This document shows positions 9,142 through 20,030 of a stretch of DNA of 64,000 nucleotides, piece by piece. How positions within the stretch are numbered: position 1 is the stretch's first letter; each line of letters opens with the position of its first letter. Where the stretch lies: the NCBI GenBank assembly GCA_902581925.1, contig CACHQB010000001.1, forward strand, positions 124,001-188,000. Reading direction: 5' to 3'. The translations under genes and the position numbers were made by a program. The notes beneath the pieces were generated by a model. It had not been told where the DNA came from. It saw nothing but the letters and a program-made list of their open reading frames with translations, and did not search any database. Origin of the DNA: an uncultured Pelagibacteraceae bacterium (lineage in GTDB: Bacteria > Pseudomonadota > Alphaproteobacteria > Pelagibacterales > Pelagibacteraceae).

Positions 9142-11855
9142 TAAGGATGTCTTGGACAAGGGCCCTCATTTATTTTCCAGCAAACTGGACATTTGGTTCC
9201 CTTTGCTTTACTGGTGATTGCACTTATCTCAATATCATTTTTATAAGTAACCTCAGCTTTAGAGGTAATACAAAGTTCTGAAAAATCTGTATTTTCTGTA
9301 AGATTTTTTAATTTTTGGCTTAATTCTATTTTTATATCTGCTTCCAGACTTGACCCAATCTCTTTACTAGCTCTTTTTTCTTCAATACTTATGTTACAAA
9401 TATTTCTAATTTTTATCAATTCAGTCCATTTTTCACTAAGTTTTTGATTTTTAAATTTATCAGGAAATACTATAAATTTTTCAAGATGAATACTTTTTTT
9501 ATCCTTAAACAATAATTTAAAAATTTCTTCAGTTGTAAAAGACAAGATAGGGGCAAACCATTTTAAAAGTGAATTTAAAATTATATTTAGAAGTAAAATT
9601 GTTGATTTTCTTTTATTTGAGTCAATTGGATCACAATAAAGATTATCTTTTCTAATATCAAAGTAAAAAGCAGATAAATCAACAGTACAAAAATTTAACA
9701 ATTCTTTGTACAAATTATGGAAATCATAATTATTAAAATATTTTTTAAAATTGTCGTTTAAAATATAAATTTTATGAAGCATTAGTTGCTCTAACTCAGG
9801 TAGCCCATCTACATCAAGTGCATCAAAATTTATAGTTTCGAAATTATCATTTATATTACCAAGTAAATATCTAAAAGTATTTCTAATTTTCCTATAAGAC
9901 TCTGCATGTTGATCTAAAATAGAATAATCAATTCTTAAATCTTCAGCATAATTTGATGATGCTACCCAAATCCTTAAAATATCTGCACCATACTTCTTCA
10001 ATATATCTTCTGGTGCAATTACATTGCCTAGAGATTTAGACATTTTCAAACCTTTTCCGTCAACAACAAATCCATGAGATAAAATTGATTCAAATGGAGC
10101 TCTACCTCTAGTTCCACATGACTCCAATAATGATGAGTGAAACCAGCCCCTATGTTGATCTGATCCTTCTAAATACATTGATGCTGGCCATTTTAAATCC
10201 TCTCTTTTTTCCAATACAAAAGAATGAGTTGAGCCACTATCAAACCAAACTTCAACTATATCGCTTAATTTTTCATAGTCTTCAGATTTATATTTTTTTC
10301 CTAAAAATCTTTGAGGATCATCGGAAAACCAACAATCAGATCCCTCTTTTTCATATATTGATGCTATATTTTCTGTAACATCATCGTCTACTAAAATTTC
10401 TTTTGTTTTATTATTAACAAATATTGGAAGTGGTACTCCCCAAACTCTTTGTCTTGAAACACACCAATCAGGCCTTGTTTCAATCATTGATTTTAACCTT
10501 TCTTTTCCTTTGCTTGGATAAAATGTAGTTGAGTTAATAGCTTTTAACGCTTTATCTCTTAATTTATGACTTTCCATTGAAATAAACCATTGTGGTGTAG
10601 CTCTATGAACAAGTGGAGCCTTAGATCTCCATGAATGTGGGTACGAATGAACCAACTCACCCTTAAATAATAAGTTTTTTTGTTCTTTGAGTTTTTCAAT
10701 TACAATTGGATTAGCTTTAAAAATATGAATTCCTTCAAATAATTTAACATTGTTTGTATATTTTCCATCTCCATCGACAGTTTCAATAGCTTTAATATTA
10801 TTGTTTAAGCATAAATTAAAGTCATCAGGTCCATGACTTGGTGCACAGTGAACAATTCCAGTTCCTTGCTCGGTAGTTACAAATCTAGCTTCTAGCATTG
10901 GGATATCATAATCATAACCAAGATTTAAAAATGGGTGACTACATATTGTATCCTTAAATTCTTCACCTTTAAATGTCTTAATTATTTTATAATTTTTTAA
11001 TTCGCACTCTTTAACAACTGATTCTTGTAGAGCATCTGCAATAATAATTTTTCTACCTTTAAAGTCACCATCATCATTTATTTCTAAAGTTACATAATCA
11101 AGAGACTCATTAAATGCTAGGGCTTTATTTGCTGGTATTGTCCATGGAGTTGTTGTCCAAATAATTATTTCACCGCCAACTAAATCTTTCAAATTAGATG
11201 ATTTAACTTTAAATGATGTATAAATTGTATCTGATTTATGATCTTGATATTCTACCTCAGCATCAGCAAGTGCAGTTTTTTCAACTGTTGACCATAAAAC
11301 TGGTTTGAAACCTCTATATAAACTTCCCTCTTTTAAAAATTTACCAAGCTCTCTAACTATTTGCGCTTCTGCATCAAAACTCATTGTTGAGTAATAGTTT
11401 TCCCAGTCTCCAACAACACCCAATCTTTTAAATTGACTTTTATGAATTTCAATCCATTGCTCAGCAAATGCCCTACATTCTTTTCTAAACTCAACTATTG
11501 GAACTTCATTTTTATTTTTTTTGTTTTTTTTATACTGTTCCTCAATTTTCCATTCAATCGGCAAACCATGACAATCCCAACCTGGAACATAAATAGAATC
11601 TTTTCCATCCATTTGGTGAAATTTCACAATTATATCTTTTAAAATTTTATTCAAAGCTGTTCCCATATGTATATTTCCATTCGCGTAAGGGGGTCCGTCA
11701 TGTAGAACAAATTTTTCTCTTCCTTTGCTTTCATCTCTTAATTCATCATAAAGATTTATTTTTTTCCAATATTCAAGAATTTCAGGCTCTCTAGTTGGTA
11801 AGTTAGCTTTCATAGAAAAAGCTGTTTTTGGGAGGTTTATTTGTGATCTACTCAT
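9141..11855 (-). CDS. ileS: Isoleucyl-tRNA synthetase
   Basis: This is a class Ia aminoacyl-tRNA synthetase charging tRNA-Ile, 904 residues. The HIGH-type motif is GNIHMGTA near residues 59-66 and the KMSKS loop is LKMSKSLGN near residue 604. The long editing insertion between them is present ([15 protein letters not shown]). The C-terminus has the zinc-binding CPVCWK...CPRHP cysteines. The protein is intact and normal in length for a bacterial IleS. It lies between ribF and lspA; the ribF-ileS-lspA order is common in proteobacteria. The start ATG overlaps the ribF stop by 4 bases. Confidence 0.97.
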   Translation of the reverse strand: MSRSQINLPKTAFSMKANLPTREPEILEYWKKINLYDELRDESKGREKFVLHDGPPYANGNIHMGTALNKILKDIIVKFHQMDGKDSIYVPGWDCHGLPIEWKIEEQYKKNKKNKNEVPIVEFRKECRAFAEQWIEIHKSQFKRLGVVGDWENYYSTMSFDAEAQIVRELGKFLKEGSLYRGFKPVLWSTVEKTALADAEVEYQDHKSDTIYTSFKVKSSNLKDLVGGEIIIWTTTPWTIPANKALAFNESLDYVTLEINDDGDFKGRKIIIADALQESVVKECELKNYKIIKTFKGEEFKDTICSHPFLNLGYDYDIPMLEARFVTTEQGTGIVHCAPSHGPDDFNLCLNNNIKAIETVDGDGKYTNNVKLFEGIHIFKANPIVIEKLKEQKNLLFKGELVHSYPHSWRSKAPLVHRATPQWFISMESHKLRDKALKAINSTTFYPSKGKERLKSMIETRPDWCVSRQRVWGVPLPIFVNNKTKEILVDDDVTENIASIYEKEGSDCWFSDDPQRFLGKKYKSEDYEKLSDIVEVWFDSGSTHSFVLEKREDLKWPASMYLEGSDQHRGWFHSSLLESCGTRGRAPFESILSHGFVVDGKGLKMSKSLGNVIAPEDILKKYGADILRIWVASSNYAEDLRIDYSILDQHAESYRKIRNTFRYLLGNINDNFETINFDALDVDGLPELEQLMLHKIYILNDNFKKYFNNYDFHNLYKELLNFCTVDLSAFYFDIRKDNLYCDPIDSNKRKSTILLLNIILNSLLKWFAPILSFTTEEIFKLLFKDKKSIHLEKFIVFPDKFKNQKLSEKWTELIKIRNICNISIEEKRASKEIGSSLEADIKIELSQKLKNLTENTDFSELCITSKAEVTYKNDIEISAITSKAKGTKCPVCWKINEGPCPRHP

Positions 11856-12775
11856 TTAGTCTTTTTTGCAATATTTAAATCTTTTTTAATTTGAACTCTC
11901 AGTTGATTAACATTTTTAAATTTTTTTTCTTTTCTTATAAACTTTAAAAACTCTACTGATAAAAGCTTATTGTAAAGATTTCCAGAAAAATTAAATAAAT
12001 GAACTTCTAATAATATTTTTTTTTGGTTAAATGTTGGTCTATACCCAAGATTAGCAATTCCTTTTAAATATTTAAGGTTATTTTTCCTTAAAACTTTAAC
12101 AGCATAAACTCCTGGTTTTGCTAGGACATAATCTTTAATATCTATGTTACAGGTTGGGAAACCAATTTTTTTTCCCATTTGTCTTCCCTTTTTAACAATT
12201 CCTTGTATCGACCAATTTCTATTCAAAAGATTATTGGCTTTATCTAAATTACCTTTTTCTAAAAGTTTCCTTATTAAAGATGAGGATACAGTTTTTTTAC
12301 TTTTGATTAATGGTTCTGGTTTAACAACTTTATAATTAAATAATTTCTGGTATTTTTTTAATAAACTAACGTTTCCTTCTCTTTTATTTCCAAATCTAAA
12401 ATTATTGCTCACAAAAATAAACTTGGAACTTAATTTTTTATTTAAAATTTGGAATATAAAATTTGAGGCTTTAGTTTTTGAAAATTTTTTATCAAATTTT
12501 TTAGTAACAACAAAATCTACATTTAAATTATTAAGTAATTTAATTTTCTGTTCAATATTAGAAAGCCGAAAATTTTTTAATTTTTTATTAAAAAACATTT
12601 TAGGCATTGGATCAAAATTTATAACACCAATTTTTAAATTATATTTTCTCTTATATGACTGTGCTAATTGAAATAGTTTTTGATGCCCCAAATGTAAGCC
12701 ATCAAAATTACCTATTAAAATAATTGATCCTCTATGTATATTTTTAATATTAAAATTTGAATAATGTTTCACCAT
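11852..12775 (-). CDS. ribF: Bifunctional riboflavin kinase / FAD synthetase
   Basis: RibF makes FMN from riboflavin and then FAD. The N-terminal adenylyltransferase domain (about residues 1-180) has the nucleotidyltransferase motif GNFDGLHLGHQ near residues 22-32. The C-terminal kinase domain (about 185-305) has GKKIGFPTCNI and a KGIANLGYRPTF block. The length of 307 matches the family. It overlaps the upstream HAD gene by 7 bases and downstream ileS by 4 bases. Flavin supply would serve the FAD-dependent XdhA further along the window, though there is no operon link. Confidence 0.95.
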   Translation of the reverse strand: MVKHYSNFNIKNIHRGSIILIGNFDGLHLGHQKLFQLAQSYKRKYNLKIGVINFDPMPKMFFNKKLKNFRLSNIEQKIKLLNNLNVDFVVTKKFDKKFSKTKASNFIFQILNKKLSSKFIFVSNNFRFGNKREGNVSLLKKYQKLFNYKVVKPEPLIKSKKTVSSSLIRKLLEKGNLDKANNLLNRNWSIQGIVKKGRQMGKKIGFPTCNIDIKDYVLAKPGVYAVKVLRKNNLKYLKGIANLGYRPTFNQKKILLEVHLFNFSGNLYNKLLSVEFLKFIRKEKKFKNVNQLRVQIKKDLNIAKKTK

Positions 12776-13587
12776 TTTAAATCTGACTGAATATAATTAA
12801 CTATCACTTCATACTCTTTTGTAACATCTTGAATACCTTTGTTTTTAATTTCATTTCTATGTATCCCGTTACTGATCAATAGAGAGTCATAATTTAAAAG
12901 GTTTGCACCTCTGATATCTGTATTTAAGTTGTCTCCGATTGCTAAAATTTTTTTATTATTATTATCAGTTGATTGGTTATAAACTTCTGGATGTGGTTTT
13001 CCAAAATATATCACTTCTCCACCCATTTTTTCAAATACCATTGCAACAGATCCAGCACACAACTCTCTAACCTCGCCACGATCTACAATTAAATCTGGAT
13101 TTGTACAAATCATTTTTTTATTAATATGTTTTTCAAGTAAACTTTTATAGTAAGTTAAATCCTTATCGTGGTTATCAAATAATCCTGTGCACAATAAATA
13201 TTCACTTTCAACTATATCCTCACACTTATTCTTCTCAAATAAACTAAATAAATCAAAATCTCTAGGTGGACCTATATGATAGAATTTTTTTGATAAGAAA
13301 AAATTTTTTAAATATTTCAATGCCGCCTCTCCTGATGTGAAAACATGCTCTCTAAGCTCTTTGTCCATTCCCATTTTTTCTAAAAAATTTTTCACTGTTT
13401 TGTTGGGTCTTGGAGCGTTTGTTAAAAGTACGACCATTTTCTTTCTCTTTATAAGTTCTTTCAGAACAGCAATTGCTTTTTCATGAAGATTTACTCCATT
13501 ATGAACAACACCCCATAAGTCTATATAAAAAAGATCATAATTATCAGCAATTGATTTTAACCCGCTTAAATCTAAATTTTTGGTCAT
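12769..13587 (-). CDS. HAD-superfamily class IIA hydrolase (TIGR01459-like)
   Basis: This 272-residue phosphatase-like protein has the first HAD motif in YIDLWGVVHNG near residues 21-31 and the TNAPRP motif two region near 57-62. A late GKPHPE lysine motif and an AIGDNLNTDIRGA acidic motif are also present. This order is typical of the NagD/4-nitrophenylphosphatase-like class IIA family; the WGVVHNG variant resembles the alphaproteobacterial TIGR01459 group. The substrate is unknown. Its frequent neighbours in alphaproteobacteria are ribF and ileS, as here. The ATG at 13587 is divergent from groES with 132 bases between the starts. Confidence 0.87.
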   Translation of the reverse strand: MTKNLDLSGLKSIADNYDLFYIDLWGVVHNGVNLHEKAIAVLKELIKRKKMVVLLTNAPRPNKTVKNFLEKMGMDKELREHVFTSGEAALKYLKNFFLSKKFYHIGPPRDFDLFSLFEKNKCEDIVESEYLLCTGLFDNHDKDLTYYKSLLEKHINKKMICTNPDLIVDRGEVRELCAGSVAMVFEKMGGEVIYFGKPHPEVYNQSTDNNNKKILAIGDNLNTDIRGANLLNYDSLLISNGIHRNEIKNKGIQDVTKEYEVIVNYIQSDLKW

Positions 13588-13590
13588 ATT

Positions 13591-13642
13591 TTAAGGTATA
13601 AACCATAAAATCTCGAATTTACTAGCAATATTAATACCTTAA
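13591..13642. repeat. Spaced inverted repeat between the HAD gene and groES
   Basis: A perfect 9-base inverted repeat, TTAAGGTAT at 13591-13599 and ATACCTTAA at 13634-13642, is separated by 34 bases in the divergent HAD/groES intergenic region. It lies upstream of the candidate groES heat-shock promoter. It is not CIRCE, which has different half-sites and a 9-base spacer. It could be an operator for a dimeric regulator or chance in AT-rich DNA. Confidence 0.4.
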
Positions 13643-13654
13643 GGAGTTTCTCAT

Positions 13655-13682
13655 CTTGAAAAAGACGGCGAAATATCTATAT
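13655..13682 (+). promoter_or_regulatory. Candidate sigma-32 (RpoH) promoter of groESL
   Basis: CTTG at 13655-13658 (extended CTTGAAAA) is followed after 17 bases by TCTATAT at 13676-13682. The alphaproteobacterial heat-shock consensus is CTTG, 17-18 bases, then CYTATNT, so only one position of the downstream box differs. It lies 38 bases before the groES ATG, giving a short leader containing the AAGGAG ribosome site. No CIRCE element is present, so RpoH control is the likely mode. Confidence 0.65.
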
Positions 13683-13719
13683 GAAGCTCATATTTATTAA
13701 GATTTATTAAGGAGAATTT

Positions 13720-14010
13720 ATGAAGTTTAAACCGTTACATGACAGAGTTTTAATCGAAGTATTAGATGGAAGTGAAAAAACTGCTGGAGGAATAATTATA
13801 CCTGACACAGCTCAAGAAAAACCTCAAGAAGGTAAAGTAGTTGCCGTAGGTGGCGGAGCAAAAACAGAAGATGGAAAAATAGTTCCAATGGATGTTAAAG
13901 TTGGTGATAAAGTTTTATTTGGCAAATGGTCAGGAACTGAAGTCAAAATTAATGGTAAAGAATACAGCATAATGAAAGAGTCAGACATTATGGGTATTTC
14001 GGGTAAGTAA
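13720..14010 (+). CDS. groES: Co-chaperonin GroES
   Basis: GroES is the 10-kDa lid of the GroEL folding chamber. At 96 residues it has the family start [11 protein letters not shown] (residues 4-14) and the mobile loop region [20 protein letters not shown] (about 17-36). A strong ribosome site (AAGGAG) lies 8 bases before the ATG. It is followed 22 bases later by groEL in the classic groESL operon. Only one copy is seen in this window. Confidence 0.98.
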   Translation: MKFKPLHDRVLIEVLDGSEKTAGGIIIPDTAQEKPQEGKVVAVGGGAKTEDGKIVPMDVKVGDKVLFGKWSGTEVKINGKEYSIMKESDIMGISGK

Positions 14011-14020
14011 TTTAATTTAA

Positions 14021-15694
<1,674 letters not shown>

Positions 15695-15720
15695 CCAGTC
15701 CAGACCATTAAAAGATTTAA

Positions 15721-15760
15721 AAAAACGCCAGAGAAATCAACATCTCTGGCGTTTTTTTTC
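15721..15760. terminator. Strong intrinsic terminator after groEL (bidirectional)
   Basis: A perfect 14-base-pair stem, left arm 15721-15734 and right arm 15743-15756 around the GCCAGAG/CTCTGGC core, has an 8-base loop. On the plus strand a run of T follows. The A-run on the left arm gives a U-tract for transcripts arriving from the minus strand too. The stop codon of the convergent TPR gene (15737-15739) lies in the loop. Confidence 0.9.
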
Positions 15761-17197
15761 TTGCAAAATTTGATCTAATTCTTCGAACACATTATCCCAA
15801 TTATTAATTTTTTTTTGTTTGATAATTGTAATTGATGGGTACCAAATAGTTTTTTTTGAGTCTGAAAACCATCTCCAATCAGAATTATAATTTAATAATA
15901 AAATACATTTTATGTTCAATATTCCAGCTAAATGAATAATAGAAGTATCTGATGATACTACTAAATCAAACTTGTTCAACAATTGTGAAATTTCAAAAAA
16001 ATTACGTCTACCAAGATCAGTCAAATTTGGCAATGGATTATAATCTATTTGATTATTCTCTTTTATATCTCTTGATAATTTATAAAAATTTACATCTCTA
16101 TTTTTTAATATAAATTCTTTAACTTTACCAAAGTTGATCGATCTATATTTGTCGCGTGGATAATTTGTATTTCCAGACCAACATATACCCACATTAATAT
16201 TTTTTTTATTATTTATTATATCTTCTGACTTTTCTTTTATAGATAATTTATAAAAATTTATATCACTTTTTTTTTTAATATTTAATAAATTTGGCAACGA
16301 ACATACTGAGATATGATATTCATAATTATTTAATTTTAAATTTGAATAATCAACAACATTTATATTTTTATGTAAATTTGAAAACAGTTCTAATAATTTA
16401 GAATTTACTACAAATGTAATTTTGGTGGTGTAATTTAATAAATCTATTACAAATCTAGAAAATTGAATTGTATCTCCCAGTCCTTGTTCATCAGAAATTA
16501 ATATATTTTTGTTTTCTATTTCTTTTACATTTAAAGGTGATTTAATTTCAATAAATTTTTTTCTAATTGGATCGGTTCTTTTGAACCATCTATTTTCATA
16601 AAGTGAAAAACCTAATTCTAATTTTTCTAATGTTAAAGCACATAAAGATAAATTCCATAAATTTGATTTATCTTTATTATTATACAGATCGCTTTTCTTA
16701 TAATAATAAAATGACTGTCGAGGTTTGCCTATCTCATAAAAAAAATTACCTAAATTATAATATGCAATTTTATCTCTTTTTATTTTCAATCTCTTTTTGA
16801 ATGCATTTAATGACTCCAAAAATAAATTTAGATTTTGATAATTAAACGCTAATAAATCTAAAATAAATTCTTGTATCTCCTCAATATTAATAAGCTTCTT
16901 GCAAAGTTTAATTGAATCAGAATACTTTTTTTCAAAATAAAAATTAATTGCTTTACCATAAATGATTTCTTTCTCGTTTGAAAACTTTTCATATTTGCTC
17001 AATAAATTTTTTAATTGAAGATTTTTATTAGTATTAAAATATATTGTAAATAAATTACCAACTATACTTAATCTTTCTGGAAGTAAATTTAAAGAATCTA
17101 AGAATTTTTTTTCTGCTAAAATATAATTACTCTGTTTCGAATACTCTATACCTTCGTCAAATAATGATTTGGCTTTTTTAAAATTATCTAAACTCAT
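15737..17197 (-). CDS. TPR-repeat protein with C-terminal GT9-like glycosyltransferase domain
   Basis: This 486-residue protein has an N-terminal half of tetratricopeptide helices (about residues 5-210). The C-terminal half resembles the ADP-heptose:LPS heptosyltransferase fold: NVGICWSGN near residue 335, RSINFGKV, and the late VVSSDTSIIHLAGIL motif that usually contacts the donor sugar nucleotide. Such TPR-GT9 proteins are frequent in alphaproteobacteria and often sit in surface-polysaccharide or flagellin-glycosylation loci. The acceptor here is unknown. The last six residues (KKRQRC) are encoded by one arm of the groEL terminator, with the TGA stop in the hairpin loop. Confidence 0.75.
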   Translation of the reverse strand: MSLDNFKKAKSLFDEGIEYSKQSNYILAEKKFLDSLNLLPERLSIVGNLFTIYFNTNKNLQLKNLLSKYEKFSNEKEIIYGKAINFYFEKKYSDSIKLCKKLINIEEIQEFILDLLAFNYQNLNLFLESLNAFKKRLKIKRDKIAYYNLGNFFYEIGKPRQSFYYYKKSDLYNNKDKSNLWNLSLCALTLEKLELGFSLYENRWFKRTDPIRKKFIEIKSPLNVKEIENKNILISDEQGLGDTIQFSRFVIDLLNYTTKITFVVNSKLLELFSNLHKNINVVDYSNLKLNNYEYHISVCSLPNLLNIKKKSDINFYKLSIKEKSEDIINNKKNINVGICWSGNTNYPRDKYRSINFGKVKEFILKNRDVNFYKLSRDIKENNQIDYNPLPNLTDLGRRNFFEISQLLNKFDLVVSSDTSIIHLAGILNIKCILLLNYNSDWRWFSDSKKTIWYPSITIIKQKKINNWDNVFEELDQILQEKKRQRC

Positions 17198-17506
17198 ATA
17201 TACTAAAAATTGATTATATATTAATTAGCAAGTTGTAAAAAATTATTAAGCAAAATTTAAAAATATCATCATATTATTGCCTCTTTTTTATATAAATTTT
17301 AATTATGTCGAAAAGATATAGTGGAAAATCCTTTAAAGATTCTAGTGTTAAAAAAAAACCTAAATTAAGTTTGAAAGAAAAAAGAAAGCTTAAAAAAGAT
17401 AAGCAAAAAAAAACAAATTAATCCTAAATTTTGAAAATTATTCAAGCCAGTTATGAGTTTTTTTGAGTTTTAATCTCCTTTTAAATATGTATAAGAGCCA
17501 GAATTT
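17198..17506. other. Largest intergenic interval (309 bases) holding one small ORF
   Basis: This is the longest interval without a large gene, between the divergent TPR-GT9 gene and typA. It contains the 38-codon basic ORF described separately (17305-17421). The remaining 107 and 85 bases are very AT-rich. I see no tRNA, riboswitch or convincing hairpin there. Confidence 0.6.
17305..17421 (+). CDS. Very small lysine-rich basic protein (38 residues), hypothetical
   Basis: An ATG-started ORF of 38 codons ends in TAA. It begins MSKRYSGKSFKDSS and continues as an almost purely Lys/Arg-rich helix (KLSLKEKRKLKKDKQKK). No family is recognised. Reasons to think it real: it fills the largest gene-free interval in a genome with almost none, has an ATG start and reads away from the divergent gene. 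Against: it is short and lysine codons are easy to get in A-rich DNA, and no strong ribosome site is visible. A nucleic-acid- or ribosome-binding role would fit the charge but is only a guess. Confidence 0.5.
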   Translation: MSKRYSGKSFKDSSVKKKPKLSLKEKRKLKKDKQKKTN

Positions 17507-19333
17507 ATGAGCAATAATATTAGAAACATCACAATCATTGCCCATGTTGATCATGGCAAAACTACTCTAATTGATAATTTAATGAAACAAAGTGGTTCAT
17601 TTAGAGATAATGAAGTTGTTGATGAACGATTAATGGACTCGGGAGAGCTTGAAAAAGAAAGAGGAATTACAATTTTAGCTAAACCTGCTTCGATAAATTG
17701 GAACAATTCAAGAATAAATATAATCGATACTCCAGGTCACAGAGATTTTGCGGCTGAAGTTGAAAGAGTTTTAAGTATGGCAGATGGAGCGTTGTTGTTA
17801 ATTGATTCTGCAGAAGGTGTTATGCCTCAAACAAAATTTGTATTATCAAAAGCACTTAAACAAGGATTAAAACCTATTGTTGTTATTAACAAATTAGATA
17901 AAGCTGATCAAAGAGCTAATGAAGTTTTAGATGAAACATTTGATTTATTTGTAAGCTTAGATGCAAATGAAGAACAATTAGATTTTCCAGTTCTTTATGC
18001 AAGTGGAAGATCAGGTTGGGCAGATTATGAAGTTGATGGTCCAAGAAAAAATTTAAATCCTTTGTTAGATTTAATTATTGATCATGTAAAACCTGCTGAG
18101 CTTGATAAAACTAAACCTTTTGCTATGTTGTCAACGCTACTTTATGCAGATAGTTTTTTAGGAAGAAGTTTAGTTGGAAGAATTACACAAGGAACTGCAA
18201 AAGCTAACCAATCTATAAAAGCAATCAGTTTAAACGGTGAAAAAGTTGATGAAGGAAAATTAACAAAAATTTTTAGATATGAAGGAACTAAAAAAATTCC
18301 AATAGATGTTGGTGAAGCTGGGGATATTGTAGTTGTTGCTGGGTTAGAAAAAGCGAACGTTGCTGATACCATATGTGACCTAGAGGTCAATGAGCCTATC
18401 CCTGCTACTCCGATAGATCCTCCTACAATGTCAATTACAATTACTGTAAATACTTCACCTTTAGCTGGAACTGAAGGTAAAAAACTTACAAGTACCCAAA
18501 TAAGAGATAGACTAGTTCAAGAAGCTCAAAATAATGTTGGAATAACATTTTCTGAAAACGAAGGAAAAGACTCTTTTGTTGTTAGTGGTAGAGGTGAGTT
18601 AATGTTAGAAATTCTTTTAACTCAAATGAGAAGAGAAGGTTTTGAAATGACGGTAAGCCCTCCAAAAGTATTATACAAAACTGATGAAAGTGGAAATAAA
18701 CTTGAGCCAATTGAAGAAATTACTATGGACCTTGATGAAGAACATTCTTCAAAAGTAATTGATTCAATGAATAGAAGAAAAGGTAAACTAATAGAATTAA
18801 AAGATACTGGAACTAACAAAAAAAGATTAATTTTTCATGCACCTACTAGAGGCCTAATGGGATACACAAGTAGATTTCTTACGCTTACAAAAGGCAATGG
18901 AGTGATAAATAGAATATTTCATAGCTATGGTCCTTTTGAAGGAGAAATGGAAGGTAGAAGAAATGGAGCGTTAATCTCAATGGAACAAGGAAAAGCTGTT
19001 GCATTCGCGATCTTTAACTTACAGGCAAGAGGAGAAATGTTTGTTACTCATAATGATGCTGTTTATCCTGGAATGATAGTTGGTCTTTCACCTAAACCAG
19101 GTGACATGATAATCAATGTTATGAAAGGTAAAAAGTTAACAAATATGAGAACTCAAGGTACTGATGAAAATGTTGTACTCACACCCGTCAGAACTATGTC
19201 AATTGCAGAACAATTAAGTATGCTTAATACAGATGAAGCTTTAGAGATAACACCAGACTCATGCAGATTAAGAAAAGCAATTCTTGACCCTCACGAAAGA
19301 AAAAAAAGCGAAAAAGCTATAGCTGCAGCCTAA
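17507..19333 (+). CDS. typA: Ribosome-associated translational GTPase TypA/BipA
   Basis: TypA is an EF-G-like GTPase that binds ribosomes and aids 50S assembly and stress adaptation. The protein is 608 residues, normal length. G1 is AHVDHGKTTLID (residues 12-23), the switch region is DSGELEKERGITI, G3 is DTPGHRDF (near 72-79) and G4 is NKLDK (near 129-133). The C-terminal half carries the BipA-specific domain (HAPTRGLMGYTSRFLTLTKG). The stop overlaps the convergent yczE-like stop by 4 bases (CTAA at 19330-19333). No terminator is visible. Confidence 0.96.
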   Translation: MSNNIRNITIIAHVDHGKTTLIDNLMKQSGSFRDNEVVDERLMDSGELEKERGITILAKPASINWNNSRINIIDTPGHRDFAAEVERVLSMADGALLLIDSAEGVMPQTKFVLSKALKQGLKPIVVINKLDKADQRANEVLDETFDLFVSLDANEEQLDFPVLYASGRSGWADYEVDGPRKNLNPLLDLIIDHVKPAELDKTKPFAMLSTLLYADSFLGRSLVGRITQGTAKANQSIKAISLNGEKVDEGKLTKIFRYEGTKKIPIDVGEAGDIVVVAGLEKANVADTICDLEVNEPIPATPIDPPTMSITITVNTSPLAGTEGKKLTSTQIRDRLVQEAQNNVGITFSENEGKDSFVVSGRGELMLEILLTQMRREGFEMTVSPPKVLYKTDESGNKLEPIEEITMDLDEEHSSKVIDSMNRRKGKLIELKDTGTNKKRLIFHAPTRGLMGYTSRFLTLTKGNGVINRIFHSYGPFEGEMEGRRNGALISMEQGKAVAFAIFNLQARGEMFVTHNDAVYPGMIVGLSPKPGDMIINVMKGKKLTNMRTQGTDENVVLTPVRTMSIAEQLSMLNTDEALEITPDSCRLRKAILDPHERKKSEKAIAAA

Positions 19334-19977
19334 TCAAAAGTTTTATCAACTAAATAAAGTCCTAAAGCAACACAAGGACCTATTCCAAATGCAAACAATA
19401 AAGTTCCAACCCCTACTGTTCCTCCTAAATACCACCCAATACTAACAACTGAAATTTCTAATGTCCCTCTTACAACAGCTATAGGAAAATTAGTTAATTT
19501 TTGTAATCCTATCATAAGACCATCTCTGGGACCGGCTCCTAAATTCGATACTAAGTAAATACCTCCACCTATTCCAACCATGATAACAGAAATTGCAGCT
19601 AATAATAATTGATGAATATAATTTGATGGTGTTGGAACATACTTGATACAAAGATCAATCATAATCGCAATAATCAAAGCATTAAATATTGTACCCATCC
19701 CTGGTTTTTGCCCAAGTGGTATCCATAAAATTAAAACAGCAATACTTATCAATAATGTGATAGTTCCAATACTTAAATTAACATTTAAGGAAATACCTTG
19801 GGCTAAAACACTCCAAGGAGAGGCTCCAGTAAATGAAACAATTAACAATCCCTCACCTAATCCAAATAAAGATAAACCAAAACATAAGAAAAAAAATGTA
19901 GAAAACTTTGGTTTAAAATTAAATGGTTTTTCTGAGCTCCATTTTACTTTTGGAATTTTTTTTATTTTTAAAAACAT
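19330..19977 (-). CDS. YczE/YyaS/YitT-family integral membrane protein
   Basis: This 215-residue protein is predicted to have five or six membrane helices. The conserved patches are FGLGEGLLIVSFTGASPWSV near residues 38-57 and SNLGAGPRDGLMIGL near 143-157. These match the COG2364 (YczE) family, whose hallmark is a GxxPxD/GAGPRDGL repeat. The molecular function is not established for the family. It is transcribed toward typA and shares a 4-base stop overlap with it. The start ATG at 19977 is divergent from the DUF6134-like gene, 53 bases away. Confidence 0.78.
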   Translation of the reverse strand: MFLKIKKIPKVKWSSEKPFNFKPKFSTFFFLCFGLSLFGLGEGLLIVSFTGASPWSVLAQGISLNVNLSIGTITLLISIAVLILWIPLGQKPGMGTIFNALIIAIMIDLCIKYVPTPSNYIHQLLLAAISVIMVGIGGGIYLVSNLGAGPRDGLMIGLQKLTNFPIAVVRGTLEISVVSIGWYLGGTVGVGTLLFAFGIGPCVALGLYLVDKTFD

Positions 19978-20030
19978 AGTTATAATAAGCTATATCTATT
20001 AATGTAAAATTCTAATATTGTAACTAACAA

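Noticed and set aside
13591..13642. CIRCE element for HrcA
   Set aside because: Half-sites and spacer length do not match the CIRCE consensus (TTAGCACTC, 9-base spacer, GAGTGCTAA).
13656..13700. A possible 14-codon TTG-started leader ORF before groES, with an AAGGAG upstream
   Set aside because: It coincides with the CTTG promoter box and would lie mostly upstream of the expected transcription start; the promoter reading explains the sequence better.
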